In this document: positions 45,389 to 54,250 of the stretch, piece by piece
Position numbering within the stretch: position 1 is the first letter of the stretch
How the letters are laid out: every line of letters begins with the position of its first letter
Assembly (NCBI GenBank): GCA_934086815.1
Contig: CAKOIM010000001.1
Coordinates: 79,513 to 143,512 of the forward strand
DNA length: 64,000 nt
Source: an uncultured Bacilli bacterium
Lineage (GTDB): Bacteria > Bacillota_I > Bacilli_A > RF39 > UBA660
Reading direction: 5' to 3'
Notes under the pieces: generated by a model
Seen by the model: only the letters and a program-made list of their open reading frames with translations
Told to the model about the DNA's origin: nothing
The model's database searches: none
Position numbers and translations under genes: made by a program

Positions 45389-46447
45389 ATGGAAAATAAA
45401 ATGGATGAAAATCTTGATGTATCAAAACAAAAAGATGAAAAGAAAAGGGGTACGGTTTTAGTCTCTGATAGACAAAGAAAACATAAAAAAAGAATTGGGT
45501 TATTAATTTTATTATTACTATTTACTGGTGTTATGCTGGGTACATCAACTTATGCATGGTTCACTGCTAATAAGACTGTTAATGTTAATAAGATTACAGT
45601 TAATGTTGCAGCTCAAAATGGTATTCAAATTTCAGTGGATGGAACTACATGGAAATCAATTATTCAAACTGATGATATAAAGGGCGCTATTGCTAAATAT
45701 GCTGCAGCTAAAAATCAAGTTCCAGTTTCTATTGAACCTGTTTCTACAGTTGGGGAAATGGATGATGAAGGTTTGATGAAAATGTATTATGGTACTGTTG
45801 ATACTAATGATGATGGTAATTATATTTTGACAGCTACTAAAAGTACGGAAACAAATGGTACTGATGGTAAGTTTATAGCATTTGATTTATTCTTTAAAGT
45901 TGATCAAAATACGGATACTTATTTAACTAGTACTTCTGGTGTTGCTGCAGAAGGAAATGATTCAGGTATTAAAAATGCTTCTAGAATGGCGTTTGCTGTT
46001 TTAGGTAATACAACTGCTGGGGATACATTAGAAAATATTCAAAAGCTAAATGCTGGAACAGCTACTCCAGTTAATATATGGGAACCAAATTATGATATAC
46101 ATAAAGCGGCTGCTGTTGGTCACGCTAGAGATACTTATGGTATCACTACTCAAGAAACTGGTGCTACGCAAATTGCTTATGATGGAATTAAAACTGACAT
46201 AACTAAAGAAAATAATATTTTAGTTGGTAAAGCTAATAAAACTGATAATGCTACATATTTTGGAGCTACTACTATGAAATATTCTACAAAGGCTGATTTT
46301 ACTGATAAAGTTCCATTTTTAACTCTTCAATCTGGTATTACAAAGATGAGAATTTATATGTGGATTGAAGGACAAGATGTTGATTGTGAAAATAATGCAT
46401 CTGGTGGATCAATTGCTTATAATTTACAAATTACAACTGAAGCTTAA
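45389..46447 (+). CDS. TasA/CalY-like exported protein, paralogue 2 (likely major subunit)
   Basis: A 352-aa protein with a basic N-terminus, signal peptide LLILLLLFTGVMLGTSTYAW and mature start W-F-T-A-N-K. It shares the full block order of the 329-aa protein at 33024 (NVAAQNGIQISVDGTTWKS; EPVSTVGEM; YYGTVDTNDDGNYILTATKS; WEPNYDIHKAA; TKMRIYMWIEGQDVDCENNA). Only two features separate them: this gene has its own promoter and terminator, and the sequence is richer in Ala and Thr. A monocistronic unit at the end of the locus suggests the most abundant fibre protein. Confidence 0.75.
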   Translation: MENKMDENLDVSKQKDEKKRGTVLVSDRQRKHKKRIGLLILLLLFTGVMLGTSTYAWFTANKTVNVNKITVNVAAQNGIQISVDGTTWKSIIQTDDIKGAIAKYAAAKNQVPVSIEPVSTVGEMDDEGLMKMYYGTVDTNDDGNYILTATKSTETNGTDGKFIAFDLFFKVDQNTDTYLTSTSGVAAEGNDSGIKNASRMAFAVLGNTTAGDTLENIQKLNAGTATPVNIWEPNYDIHKAAAVGHARDTYGITTQETGATQIAYDGIKTDITKENNILVGKANKTDNATYFGATTMKYSTKADFTDKVPFLTLQSGITKMRIYMWIEGQDVDCENNASGGSIAYNLQITTEA

Positions 46448-46462
46448 TTAGTTTATTAAATA

Positions 46463-46492
46463 AAGGATTGTTGTCTATACAACAATCCTTTT
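46463..46492 (+). terminator. Intrinsic terminator after TasA-like paralogue 2
   Basis: 12-bp perfect stem AAGGATTGTTGT/ACAACAATCCTT, four-base loop, then TT. It closes the surface-fibre block. Confidence 0.88.
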
Positions 46493-46617
46493 AATATGTT
46501 TGCAAAAGTTTTGAAAGTCATAATTTAATTATTTGCCTAAGCTTTTTCTAAATAGCTTGTTTTTTTTGTTGGCATAATATATAATTAAGTAAAGATGGTA
46601 AAGGATGTGACGTTAAT

Positions 46618-47829
46618 TTGAGAATGCGTTTTAAATCATTATTATTTATTATACTGTTTTTATTCATATTTACGGCATCAGTTGGAGTTGGATATCTTTT
46701 TTATCATGAAACACCGACAGATTCAGATATTGTTATAGATGGCGATATTACAATTAATTATTTAAGTGGGAAAACATTCAAATTAAATGGTGATAATGAA
46801 ATATCTTTTTCTGTTACAAATAATGATACTGAACAAAAATATTATTATATTCAGTTAACAGATGTATATGCTAAAGATGTTTCGTACGAATTAAAATCTT
46901 CGGATAACTTTGAAAAAAGTGATGCTTTAAAATCAGATATTATTTCTAATCAAATATCAATTGAAGGAAATAAAACAATTAATTACACAATAAAATTTCA
47001 AGCAGAAGACAATAAAGAGTATTCTGGTACAATTAAAGTTGGTGTAAAAGTAAATGAAAATAATACTTTTGCAGATGTAATACTTGCAAATAATAAAGTC
47101 GGAGATGTCACATTATCAAATATTGGGGATACTGCGACATTAGATGAAGGTTTACAAAAAAAAGAAGATGATATTGGACCGGCTTATTATTTTCGTGGAG
47201 CTGTTTCTAATAATTTTGTTACATTTGCTAATTTTACATGGAAAATAGTTAAAATTAATGGTGATGGTTCTGTAAAACTTGTTTTAGATGGAATACTTCC
47301 TGAAATTAGTAAATACTATGAAAATGATACAGAGTTTTTAAATACACCTATATATAAACAATTAGAGAGTTGGTATAATGGTTATTTAAGTAATTACAGT
47401 GATTATATAACTTATTATAAGTATTGTGACGATAAAGGATATGATAGTAATAAAACAACATTACTAGCTTATAATAGAATAATAACAAATAAAATTCCAT
47501 CTTTTGTTTGTTTAGGAAATGCCCTTAATTCTAAAATAGGTTTATTGACAGCGGATGAAGTATCCCTAGCCGGAGGGAGTAATGTAGCAAATACAAGTTA
47601 TTATTTATATAATGAAAATATTAAAACATCTTATTATACAATGACTGCATCATCAATAAATGCTACATTTAATCCTTTTGTTGTAAATGCAGATGGAAGC
47701 TTAGTTAGTGATGTATCTGGTACTTTGCTTAGAGGTGTTAGACCAGTAATAAATATTACTAAAAATGCTAAGGTAAGCGGTAGCGGAACTTACGATGATC
47801 CATACACGATAATAAGTAATAAAAATTAA
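46618..47829 (+). CDS. Membrane-anchored surface protein with lectin-fold-like C-terminal domain
   Basis: A 403-aa protein. TTG start at 46618 after GGATGTGA (an ATG two codons on is the alternative). N-terminal helix (LLFIILFLFIFTASVGVGYL), an Ig-like beta domain (about 30-145), then from about 165 a domain with NFTWKIVKINGDGSVKLVLD, KIGLLTADEVSLAGG, YTMTASS, and the end GTLLRGVRPVINI...GSGTYDDPYTI. The ending mirrors the RPVLYLK...GSGT end of the protein at 12465, but here the DNA is uniformly AT-rich with no variable-looking segment. It is probably extracellular recognition; function unknown. Confidence 0.68.
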   Translation: MRMRFKSLLFIILFLFIFTASVGVGYLFYHETPTDSDIVIDGDITINYLSGKTFKLNGDNEISFSVTNNDTEQKYYYIQLTDVYAKDVSYELKSSDNFEKSDALKSDIISNQISIEGNKTINYTIKFQAEDNKEYSGTIKVGVKVNENNTFADVILANNKVGDVTLSNIGDTATLDEGLQKKEDDIGPAYYFRGAVSNNFVTFANFTWKIVKINGDGSVKLVLDGILPEISKYYENDTEFLNTPIYKQLESWYNGYLSNYSDYITYYKYCDDKGYDSNKTTLLAYNRIITNKIPSFVCLGNALNSKIGLLTADEVSLAGGSNVANTSYYLYNENIKTSYYTMTASSINATFNPFVVNADGSLVSDVSGTLLRGVRPVINITKNAKVSGSGTYDDPYTIISNKN

Positions 47830-47851
47830 AGATTTTCTTTAGTTTTTTTAT
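47826..47851 (+). terminator. Probable terminator after the 403-aa gene
   Basis: TTAAAG/CTTTAG with a short loop and a run of T. The stem is weak. Confidence 0.5.
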
Positions 47852-47995
47852 TTGCTTTAATTAATTATTTATGTTATAGTAGTTTCGTAAAAAGTGATTG
47901 GCTTGTAAACATTTACACTATTATATGTAAATTAAGTGTTTAATTGTTTAAAGTAAAGTGTAAAAGTGATACAATTAAATTGTGGTGATATTTTT

Positions 47996-48478
47996 ATGAA
48001 GTTTTTAAATAATATAGGAAGTTTTTTACTAGCTCTTAGGTTAGTTGATATAATATTCTTTTTATCGGTGTTAATTTTAATGATTTTAGTTGTGACATTA
48101 ATATATTTTATCAAAATTAATAAAGATGAAGAAGAAAAAAATGATATGGAAGAAACTGCGGAAATGAAAATAGTAAAGGAACTAAAGGAAAGTATGAAAA
48201 ATAATGAGCCAACAATTAATATTACAAATTATGAAAAAGATCAAGAAGATAAAGCAATAATAAGTTATGATGAATTGTTAAATAAAAATAAAAATTATGG
48301 TATTAATTATGAAAAAGAAGAAACATATGATGACTTAACGGTAAAAAAGGTTGATTTAGATAATTTAGTTAATAAATCAGCGGAAATAACTCCGAATATA
48401 GAAGTTCGTGTTATAAGTTTTCAAAAAGAAGAAGCTTTTTTAGAAGCTTTAAAAAGATTACAACAAGAATTGGGGTAG
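47996..48478 (+). CDS. Single-pass membrane protein of unknown function upstream of mtaB
   Basis: 160 aa from the ATG at 47996, which has GGTGAT at proper distance; the frame extends ten codons further up without a ribosome binding site. One membrane helix (about residues 18-40, DIIFFLSVLILMILVVTLIY) is followed by a long, acidic and lysine-rich cytoplasmic tail, partly helical and ending FLEALKRLQQELG. No family is recognised. It precedes mtaB by six bases, so it shares its transcript. Confidence 0.65.
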   Translation: MKFLNNIGSFLLALRLVDIIFFLSVLILMILVVTLIYFIKINKDEEEKNDMEETAEMKIVKELKESMKNNEPTINITNYEKDQEDKAIISYDELLNKNKNYGINYEKEETYDDLTVKKVDLDNLVNKSAEITPNIEVRVISFQKEEAFLEALKRLQQELG

Positions 48479-48484
48479 GTTATT

Positions 48485-49717
48485 ATGAATTTTAATATAA
48501 TTACATTTGGGTGTAAAGTTAACCAATACGAATCTAACATGATGAAAGAAAGAATGCTTTCATCAGGTTTTTTGTTTAATGATGATTTAAATGCTTGTGA
48601 TATTATAATAATTAATACATGTTCTGTTACTAATGTGGCTGATAAAAAGTGTTTAAAAATGTTTCGTAAAGTTAAAAGAGAAAATCCTACGGCTGTATTA
48701 GTTGTATGTGGATGTAGTAGCCAAAATTTACAAGAAGTATATAAAGCTTTAGATATCGATATTTTAATCGGAAATAAAGATAAAAGTAAGATAGATATAT
48801 TAATTAAAGAATATATTGCTAGTAAAGATAAATATATGAAATTTTATAATGAAAGAAACTTAGATTTTGAAGATATGATGATAAATGATTTCAATCATAT
48901 AAGAGCATTTATTAAGATTGAAGATGGTTGTGATAATTTTTGTTCATATTGTATAATTCCTTATGTTCGTGGAAGTGTTAGATGTAAACGGTATGAAGAT
49001 GTATTAAAAGAAGCAAAGCTTCTAGTAGAAAACAATCATAAAGAAATAGTTTTAACAGGTATCCATACAGGAAGATATTGTGATGAAAATCATGATTTAA
49101 CTGATTTAATAAATTCCCTTAGTGAAATAGATGGTATTAAAAGAATTAGAATATCAAGTATTGAAATAACTGAGTTAAATGATAAGTTTTTAAATATGCT
49201 AAGAACTAATGAAAAAGTATGTAATCATTTACATATACCTCTTCAAGCGGGTAGTAATGAAATTTTAAAGAAAATGAATAGAAAATATGATACAAATTAT
49301 TTTGTCGAAAAAATAAATAAAATTAGAGATATTAGACCAGATATTTCAATTTCAACAGATATTATAGTGGGGCATCCCTATGAAACTCAAGAATTATTTA
49401 ATGAAACATATGAGTTAGCTAAGAAAATTAATTTTAGTAAAATTCATGTATTTCCATATTCTTTAAGAGAAGGCACAGCATCTTCAAAGATGAAAGAACA
49501 AGTAAAAGAAGAAATTAAAAAAAGTAGAGCTAAAAAACTTGGCCTTTTAAGTGATAAATTAGAACAAGATTATTATGATAAGTTTATTGGAAAAAATGTT
49601 GATGTTTTGATTGAGACTGTAAATGATGAAGAAAGTATTGGGCATACTAGTAACTACTTAATGGTTAAACTACCAGAAAAACTAGAAGTTGGAAAGATAT
49701 ATAGTAGGGTATTATGA
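48485..49717 (+). CDS. mtaB: tRNA (t6A37) C2-methylthiotransferase MtaB
   Basis: A 410-aa radical-SAM methylthiotransferase. N-terminal UPF0004 domain with cluster cysteines in ITFGCKVNQYES (residue 10), IINTCSVTNVADKK (about 45) and VVCGCSSQ (about 78). Radical SAM motif IEDGCDNFCSYCIIPYVRGS (about 145, C-x3-C-x2-C). HIPLQAGSNEILKKMNRKYD is typical of the family. C-terminal TRAM domain is short. It converts t6A37 to ms2t6A37 in tRNAs reading ANN codons. The N-F-x-x-x-F-G-C-K-V-N-x-Y-E opening separates MtaB from MiaB and RimO. It overlaps recD2 by four bases. Confidence 0.95.
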   Translation: MNFNIITFGCKVNQYESNMMKERMLSSGFLFNDDLNACDIIIINTCSVTNVADKKCLKMFRKVKRENPTAVLVVCGCSSQNLQEVYKALDIDILIGNKDKSKIDILIKEYIASKDKYMKFYNERNLDFEDMMINDFNHIRAFIKIEDGCDNFCSYCIIPYVRGSVRCKRYEDVLKEAKLLVENNHKEIVLTGIHTGRYCDENHDLTDLINSLSEIDGIKRIRISSIEITELNDKFLNMLRTNEKVCNHLHIPLQAGSNEILKKMNRKYDTNYFVEKINKIRDIRPDISISTDIIVGHPYETQELFNETYELAKKINFSKIHVFPYSLREGTASSKMKEQVKEEIKKSRAKKLGLLSDKLEQDYYDKFIGKNVDVLIETVNDEESIGHTSNYLMVKLPEKLEVGKIYSRVL

Positions 49718-51894
49718 ATTATATAAAGGGAAAAATAAAAAAGACAATTTTTTATAATGCAGATAATGGCTTTTTAGTAGCTCTTTTTCGGGTTAAAGAA
49801 ACTAATGATATTTCTCTTAAAGAAAAAGTAAATAAAACAATTACTATTACTGGTCAATTTCCGGACGTGAATTTAGATGTATTAATGGAACTTTATGGTA
49901 AATTTATTAAAAATGAAAGATTTGGAATGCAATACTCTGTTAATAACTATGTTTTATCAAGACCTGATAGTAAAGAAGCTATCACCGATTTTTTAGCAAG
50001 CTCATTTATTTCTGGATGTGGGGAAGTAACTGCCAAAAAAATTGTCGATATGTATGGAAAAGATACTTTAGATATTATAAAAAATGATAAAACTAAATTA
50101 TTAATGATTGATGGTATGACAGAAAGTCGTGCTAATAAGATATATGATTCTTTACAAAACTATAATAAAAGTAGTGATATTATTATGACTTTTCAAACCC
50201 TTGGTTTTTCAATTGATGAGTGTTTTAAAATATACCAAAAATTTAAAAATAGAATCGAAGATATTTTAAATGATGATTTTTATGATTTAAAAGAAGTAAT
50301 TGATTTTGCAAAAGTAGATAATATATACATAAAAAAGTATGGTGATAAAACAAGTACAAGAATTTATGCTTGTATAATCGAAGCTATGCAACAACTAAGT
50401 AATAGTAATGGAGATATTTATTATTATGAACAAGAAATAAAAGAGATGTTACTTAAGAAATTTAATATAGAAATAAATGAAGATGTTTTTAGTGAATTAA
50501 TAAATGATTTAATAAATAAAGATAAAGTAATAAAGGTAGATAATATATACTATTTAAAAAGTTATTATGATAAAGAAATATTAATAGCGAAGAATTTAAA
50601 AAAGATAGATTCATTTAAAGTTAAGAAAATTGCTGAGTTAGATGAAAAATTGGAAGTATTAGAAAATAAACTTAATATAAAATATAATTCGGAACAAAAA
50701 AAGGCTATTATAAGTGCCCTTAATAATAATATTTCAATTATATCCGGAGGTCCAGGAACTGGAAAAACTACAATTATAAATGCTATTGTAAGGCTATATA
50801 TTGAAGAACATCACTTAGGAAATCAAGATATAGTAGAAAATATAGCTCTTTTAGCGCCAACTGGAAGAGCATCTAAGAAGTTATCTACTTCGACTAATTT
50901 ACCGGCCTATACAATTCATAGGTATTTAAAATGGTACAAAGATAGTAATGATTTTTTTTATAACGAATATAACCGAACTAAACATCATTTAATAATAGTG
51001 GATGAAGTTAGTATGATAGATGTAGATTTATTTAATGCTTTACTTAATGGAATTAGTTCTAATGTAAAAATAATATTTGTCGGGGATACATTCCAGCTAC
51101 CAAGTGTAGGTCCAGGCCTAATATTAAATGATTTAATAGCTAGTGATTATTTTAATTATGTTCCGTTAAATCAAATATATAGACAAAGTGAAAATTCTTA
51201 TATTCCATATTTAGCTAAAGAAATAAAAATGAATGAATTAAGCGAAGATTGTTTAGTTAAAAAAGATGATTATAATTTTTTTGAAGCCAATAATAATCAA
51301 ATAAAAAGTGCAATAAAGCAAATTATAGAAGTTTCATTATCTAAAAATATTGATGAAAAAAGAATGCAAGTATTAGCTCCGATGTATCGTGGCGAAAATG
51401 GTATTGATAATTTAAATATAATATTACAAAGTATTTATAATCCGGCAAGTATAAAAAAAATAGAAATAAAATATGGCGATGTAATATATCGAGAAAATGA
51501 TAAAGTATTACAATTAATAAATGATTTAGATAATAATGTATTTAATGGTGATATAGGGTTTATTAAGCAAATAGTAAATAATAAAATATATATAGATTTT
51601 GATAGTAGTGAAGTTATATATGAGAAGAAAGATTTGAAAAATATAAAACATGCATATGCTATAACTATTCATAAAAGTCAAGGTAGTGAATTTGAACATG
51701 TAATTATGCCAATTACTTCAAGTTATTTTAAAATGCTTTATAACAAACTTATATATACAGGTGTAAGTCGAGCTAAAAAAAGTTTAACCATTGTTGGAAG
51801 TTTTAAGGCTTTTAAAGATGCTGTTGGTAATAATTATTCAGCTTCAAGAAAAACTACTTTAAAAGATGCTATTATTAATGTATATAAAGATTAA
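49714..51894 (+). CDS. recD2: ATP-dependent DNA helicase RecD2
   Basis: A 726-aa SF1B helicase. The N-terminal OB-like domain (YIKGKIKKTIFYNADNGFLV) and HhH region (FISGCGEVTAKKIVDMYG about 100) are the RecD2-specific part. Motor motifs: SGGPGTGKTTIINA (about 345), LLAPTGRASKKLS (about 385), VDEVSMIDVDLFNALL (about 430), VGDTFQLPSVGPG (about 455) and AYAITIHKSQGSEFEHVIMP (about 645), with VSRAKKSL. RecD2 unwinds 5'-3' independently of RecBC and helps survive stalled forks. It is slightly shorter than the Bacillus protein (798 aa). Confidence 0.95.
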   Translation: MNYIKGKIKKTIFYNADNGFLVALFRVKETNDISLKEKVNKTITITGQFPDVNLDVLMELYGKFIKNERFGMQYSVNNYVLSRPDSKEAITDFLASSFISGCGEVTAKKIVDMYGKDTLDIIKNDKTKLLMIDGMTESRANKIYDSLQNYNKSSDIIMTFQTLGFSIDECFKIYQKFKNRIEDILNDDFYDLKEVIDFAKVDNIYIKKYGDKTSTRIYACIIEAMQQLSNSNGDIYYYEQEIKEMLLKKFNIEINEDVFSELINDLINKDKVIKVDNIYYLKSYYDKEILIAKNLKKIDSFKVKKIAELDEKLEVLENKLNIKYNSEQKKAIISALNNNISIISGGPGTGKTTIINAIVRLYIEEHHLGNQDIVENIALLAPTGRASKKLSTSTNLPAYTIHRYLKWYKDSNDFFYNEYNRTKHHLIIVDEVSMIDVDLFNALLNGISSNVKIIFVGDTFQLPSVGPGLILNDLIASDYFNYVPLNQIYRQSENSYIPYLAKEIKMNELSEDCLVKKDDYNFFEANNNQIKSAIKQIIEVSLSKNIDEKRMQVLAPMYRGENGIDNLNIILQSIYNPASIKKIEIKYGDVIYRENDKVLQLINDLDNNVFNGDIGFIKQIVNNKIYIDFDSSEVIYEKKDLKNIKHAYAITIHKSQGSEFEHVIMPITSSYFKMLYNKLIYTGVSRAKKSLTIVGSFKAFKDAVGNNYSASRKTTLKDAIINVYKD

Positions 51895-51924
51895 AATTGG
51901 TTATCATATCTTTAGAGGTGGAAT

Positions 51925-52086
51925 ATGAAAAATATGATGAAATATATGACTGTTGCAGGAATATCAGCAGTAACAATCGGGGGTTTTTACTTAATAAATA
52001 ATCAAAATGCTCGTAAGAAAACTGGTAAAACTATGCTTAAAGCAATGGATAGTGCAGAAAACTTAATTGCTAAGAAAATGAATTAG
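51925..52086 (+). CDS. Small (53 aa) single-pass protein, YrzQ/DUF3918-like
   Basis: MKNMMKYMTVAGISAVTIGG, then FYLINNQ and a basic amphipathic tail (RKKTGKTMLKAMDSAENLIA). AGAGGTGG precedes the ATG. A short glycine-rich hydrophobic segment followed by a basic helix downstream of recD2 recalls the small YrzQ-like proteins in the same place in Bacillus. The similarity is by layout more than by sequence. A terminator overlaps the stop. Confidence 0.6.
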   Translation: MKNMMKYMTVAGISAVTIGGFYLINNQNARKKTGKTMLKAMDSAENLIAKKMN

Positions 52087-52107
52087 AGTCTTAAGACTCT
52101 TTTTTTG
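52085..52107 (+). terminator. Intrinsic terminator
   Basis: AGAGTC-TTAA-GACTCT followed by seven T, closing the mtaB-recD2 unit. Confidence 0.92.
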
Positions 52108-52152
52108 ACATTTTTTTTAAAATTCATATGTTATTATTCTCATGGTGATATT

Positions 52153-52602
52153 GTGAAAAAATATTTAAAAATATTAGTCGTTGCCATATGTCTTGGAGGA
52201 ATTATAGCGTATTTTTTTTATAAAGATATAAATAAAGAAGTAAAAGCAATTACTAAAAAAGAAGAAATAGTAAATCTTTTTCAAGTCGGAGTATTTAAAT
52301 CTTATAATAATGCTTTAGAGTTTTCTAAAGTATTTAACTCTTCTTATATATATGAAAATGATGGTTATTATCGAGTAATAATAGCAGCAAGTTATAGTAA
52401 GGAAGCCTTAGTTAAATTAGAAAGCTTATATAAAAATAAAGATATAAATTATTATTTAAAAGAGATAAGAGTTAATAAAAAGTTTATAGAAAAATTAAAA
52501 AATTATGAAAAAGTAATAATTAAAAGCAATAAAGAAGAAATTATTGATAATGTAAATAATAGTGTTTTAAATTTATTTGACTCATATATAAAGAAAAGTT
52601 AG
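52153..52602 (+). CDS. Membrane-anchored SPOR-like protein upstream of mreC
   Basis: 149 aa from the GTG at 52153, preceded by ATGGTGAT; the longer frame to 52105 has no ribosome binding site. One membrane helix (YLKILVVAICLGGIIAYFFY) is followed by a segment LFQVGVFKSYNNALEFSKVF ... ENDGYYRVIIAASYSKEAL (about 40-90). The Q-V-G-V-F-x-x-x-x-N-A...Y-Y-R-V spacing is that of a SPOR peptidoglycan-binding domain. The rest is lysine-rich and helical. Its place before mreCD supports a cell-wall or division role. Confidence 0.6.
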   Translation: MKKYLKILVVAICLGGIIAYFFYKDINKEVKAITKKEEIVNLFQVGVFKSYNNALEFSKVFNSSYIYENDGYYRVIIAASYSKEALVKLESLYKNKDINYYLKEIRVNKKFIEKLKNYEKVIIKSNKEEIIDNVNNSVLNLFDSYIKKS

Positions 52603-52615
52603 TTATACTAATAAT

Positions 52616-53266
52616 ATGATAAAGAAGAATAGAGATTATATTTTATTGTTAGGTGTTTTTTTGTTAACTTTATTTAGTAATAGTCTAAATAATATTTTAG
52701 TGAGTTTTAATCCTAATTTAAAGCAAGATAATATTTATAATAACTATGATAAAGTATTAGAAAAAGAAATAAAGGAAATAAATGAAAATAATGCTTTGGC
52801 TTATAAAAATTTAGATTTAACATTAAGTCGAGTTAAATATCGTGATGTTTATGATTTTATGAATACATTAACTATTTATAAAGGTTTTTTAGATGGTGTT
52901 TCAGTTAATGATGCTGTTTTAACTAATAATGGCTTAGTCGGAGTAATAGAAAAAACTTTTGCCCATTATAGTGTTGTTAGATTAATTACAAATAAACAAA
53001 GTAATATATCTGTAAAAATAAATAATTCTATTGGAGTTTTAAAGTTTCAAAATAATAAATTAATTGTTAGTAATATAAATAATTATGAAAATATAAATAT
53101 CGGAGATTTAATATATACATCTGGCTTAGGTAATATTGATGAGGGAATATACGTTGGAAAAGTTAAAAATATAAAATTAAATAATACGGAAATTGAAAAA
53201 ATAATTGAAGTTTCTATAAATGAACCATTAGAAAATATAAATTATTTATATATATGGAGGCATTAA
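52616..53266 (+). CDS. mreC: Rod shape-determining protein MreC
   Basis: A 216-aa protein with N-terminal helix (DYILLLGVFLLTLFSNSLNN), a coiled coil (about 40-60) and the MreC beta domain: TIYKGFLDGVSVNDAVLTNN, GLVGVIEKTFAHYSVVRLIT and GDLIYTSGLGNIDEGIYVGK. Short compared with Bacillus MreC (about 290 aa), mostly in the coiled coil and C-terminus. It acts with MreD and the elongation machinery at the membrane. ATAATATG is the start context, with little ribosome binding site. Its stop shares one base with the mreD start. Confidence 0.88.
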   Translation: MIKKNRDYILLLGVFLLTLFSNSLNNILVSFNPNLKQDNIYNNYDKVLEKEIKEINENNALAYKNLDLTLSRVKYRDVYDFMNTLTIYKGFLDGVSVNDAVLTNNGLVGVIEKTFAHYSVVRLITNKQSNISVKINNSIGVLKFQNNKLIVSNINNYENINIGDLIYTSGLGNIDEGIYVGKVKNIKLNNTEIEKIIEVSINEPLENINYLYIWRH

Positions 53267-53649
53267 TGTTTTTAGTATTCTTAGATTGTTTAATATATAA
53301 TTTTACTTCTTATAAGTCTTTCTTCTTTTTAAATAGTATTAATTCTAAGTCTATAGTTTATAATATAGCCATAGGTATATTTATTGATCACTTTATAATA
53401 CATTTATATTTTCCTACATTAATTTTTATGATAATTATGTATTTTATTCATAAATATTTAAAACTTAACTATTTAAATGTGTTAAATTACTACTTATTTA
53501 ATATTTGCATGGTATTTATTTATTATTTAGTATTATCAATTATTAATAATAGTAATTATAGTATTTTACTAAATATCTTTGTAATTAATTCAATATTTAT
53601 TTTAATAAGTTATATAAAGGATTCTAGGCGCATAAAATTATCTAGGTGA
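53266..53649 (+). CDS. mreD: Rod shape-determining protein MreD-like
   Basis: 127 aa from the ATG at 53266, preceded by TGGAGG inside mreC; the frame also opens at 53254, but that ATG is part of the ribosome binding site. Four to five hydrophobic segments (FLVFLDCLIYNFTSYKSFFF; IAIGIFIDHFIIHLYFPTLI). The assignment rests on topology and on its place after mreC, since MreD sequences diverge strongly. Shorter than usual (about 165 aa). Confidence 0.72.
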   Translation: MFLVFLDCLIYNFTSYKSFFFLNSINSKSIVYNIAIGIFIDHFIIHLYFPTLIFMIIMYFIHKYLKLNYLNVLNYYLFNICMVFIYYLVLSIINNSNYSILLNIFVINSIFILISYIKDSRRIKLSR

Positions 53650-53656
53650 TTTATAT

Positions 53657-54250
53657 ATGGATTCTTATTTAAATCAGTTTAAAAAGAAAAAAAGAAATAT
53701 TAAAGTAATTGATAAAAATAATAATTTAAAAAACTTATTATCAAAGTTTTTAATTGCCATAATATTTTTTTTAAGCAGTATAATTTTTACTAATATAAGT
53801 GATAATAATTTACTTTTATATAAAGAATATGTTTTAACAGAAAGTTTGCCATTTACAAAAATTAAGGGCTGGTATGAAGAGTTATTCGGAGAAGTTTTAC
53901 CAGATAGTAAAAATAATCAAATGGTTTTTGATGGTAAGTTATTATATAAAGATATAAAAGATTACTATGATGGGGAACAATTAACTTTAAATAATAATAC
54001 TTTAATAAATAATATAACGAGTGGAATAGTTGTTTTTATCGGAGAAAAAGATAATTATAATAATACCGTTATTATACAAGGGGTAGATGGCGTAGATGCT
54101 TGGTATGGTAATTTAGAAAATGTTTCTGTTAAGTTATATGATTATGTTGAAAAAAATTCCGTATTAGGTCAAACTCAGGATGATAAACTTTATTTAGTGT
54201 TAAAAAAAGATAATGATTATTTGAAATATGAAGATTATAAAAATTCATAA
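53657..54250 (+). CDS. SpoIVFA-like protein with degenerate LytM domain
   Basis: A 197-aa protein with a basic cytoplasmic start, one membrane helix (LLSKFLIAIIFFLSSIIFTN) and a C-terminal M23/LytM-like fold (NNITSGIVVFIGEKDNYNNT, VIIQGVDGVDAWYGNLENVS, VLGQTQDDKLYLVLKKD). The zinc-binding His residues of active LytM enzymes are absent, as in SpoIVFA. In sporulating Bacilli SpoIVFA controls the SpoIVFB protease, encoded next here with a 23-base overlap. Whether this organism sporulates cannot be judged from the window. Confidence 0.75.
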   Translation: MDSYLNQFKKKKRNIKVIDKNNNLKNLLSKFLIAIIFFLSSIIFTNISDNNLLLYKEYVLTESLPFTKIKGWYEELFGEVLPDSKNNQMVFDGKLLYKDIKDYYDGEQLTLNNNTLINNITSGIVVFIGEKDNYNNTVIIQGVDGVDAWYGNLENVSVKLYDYVEKNSVLGQTQDDKLYLVLKKDNDYLKYEDYKNS

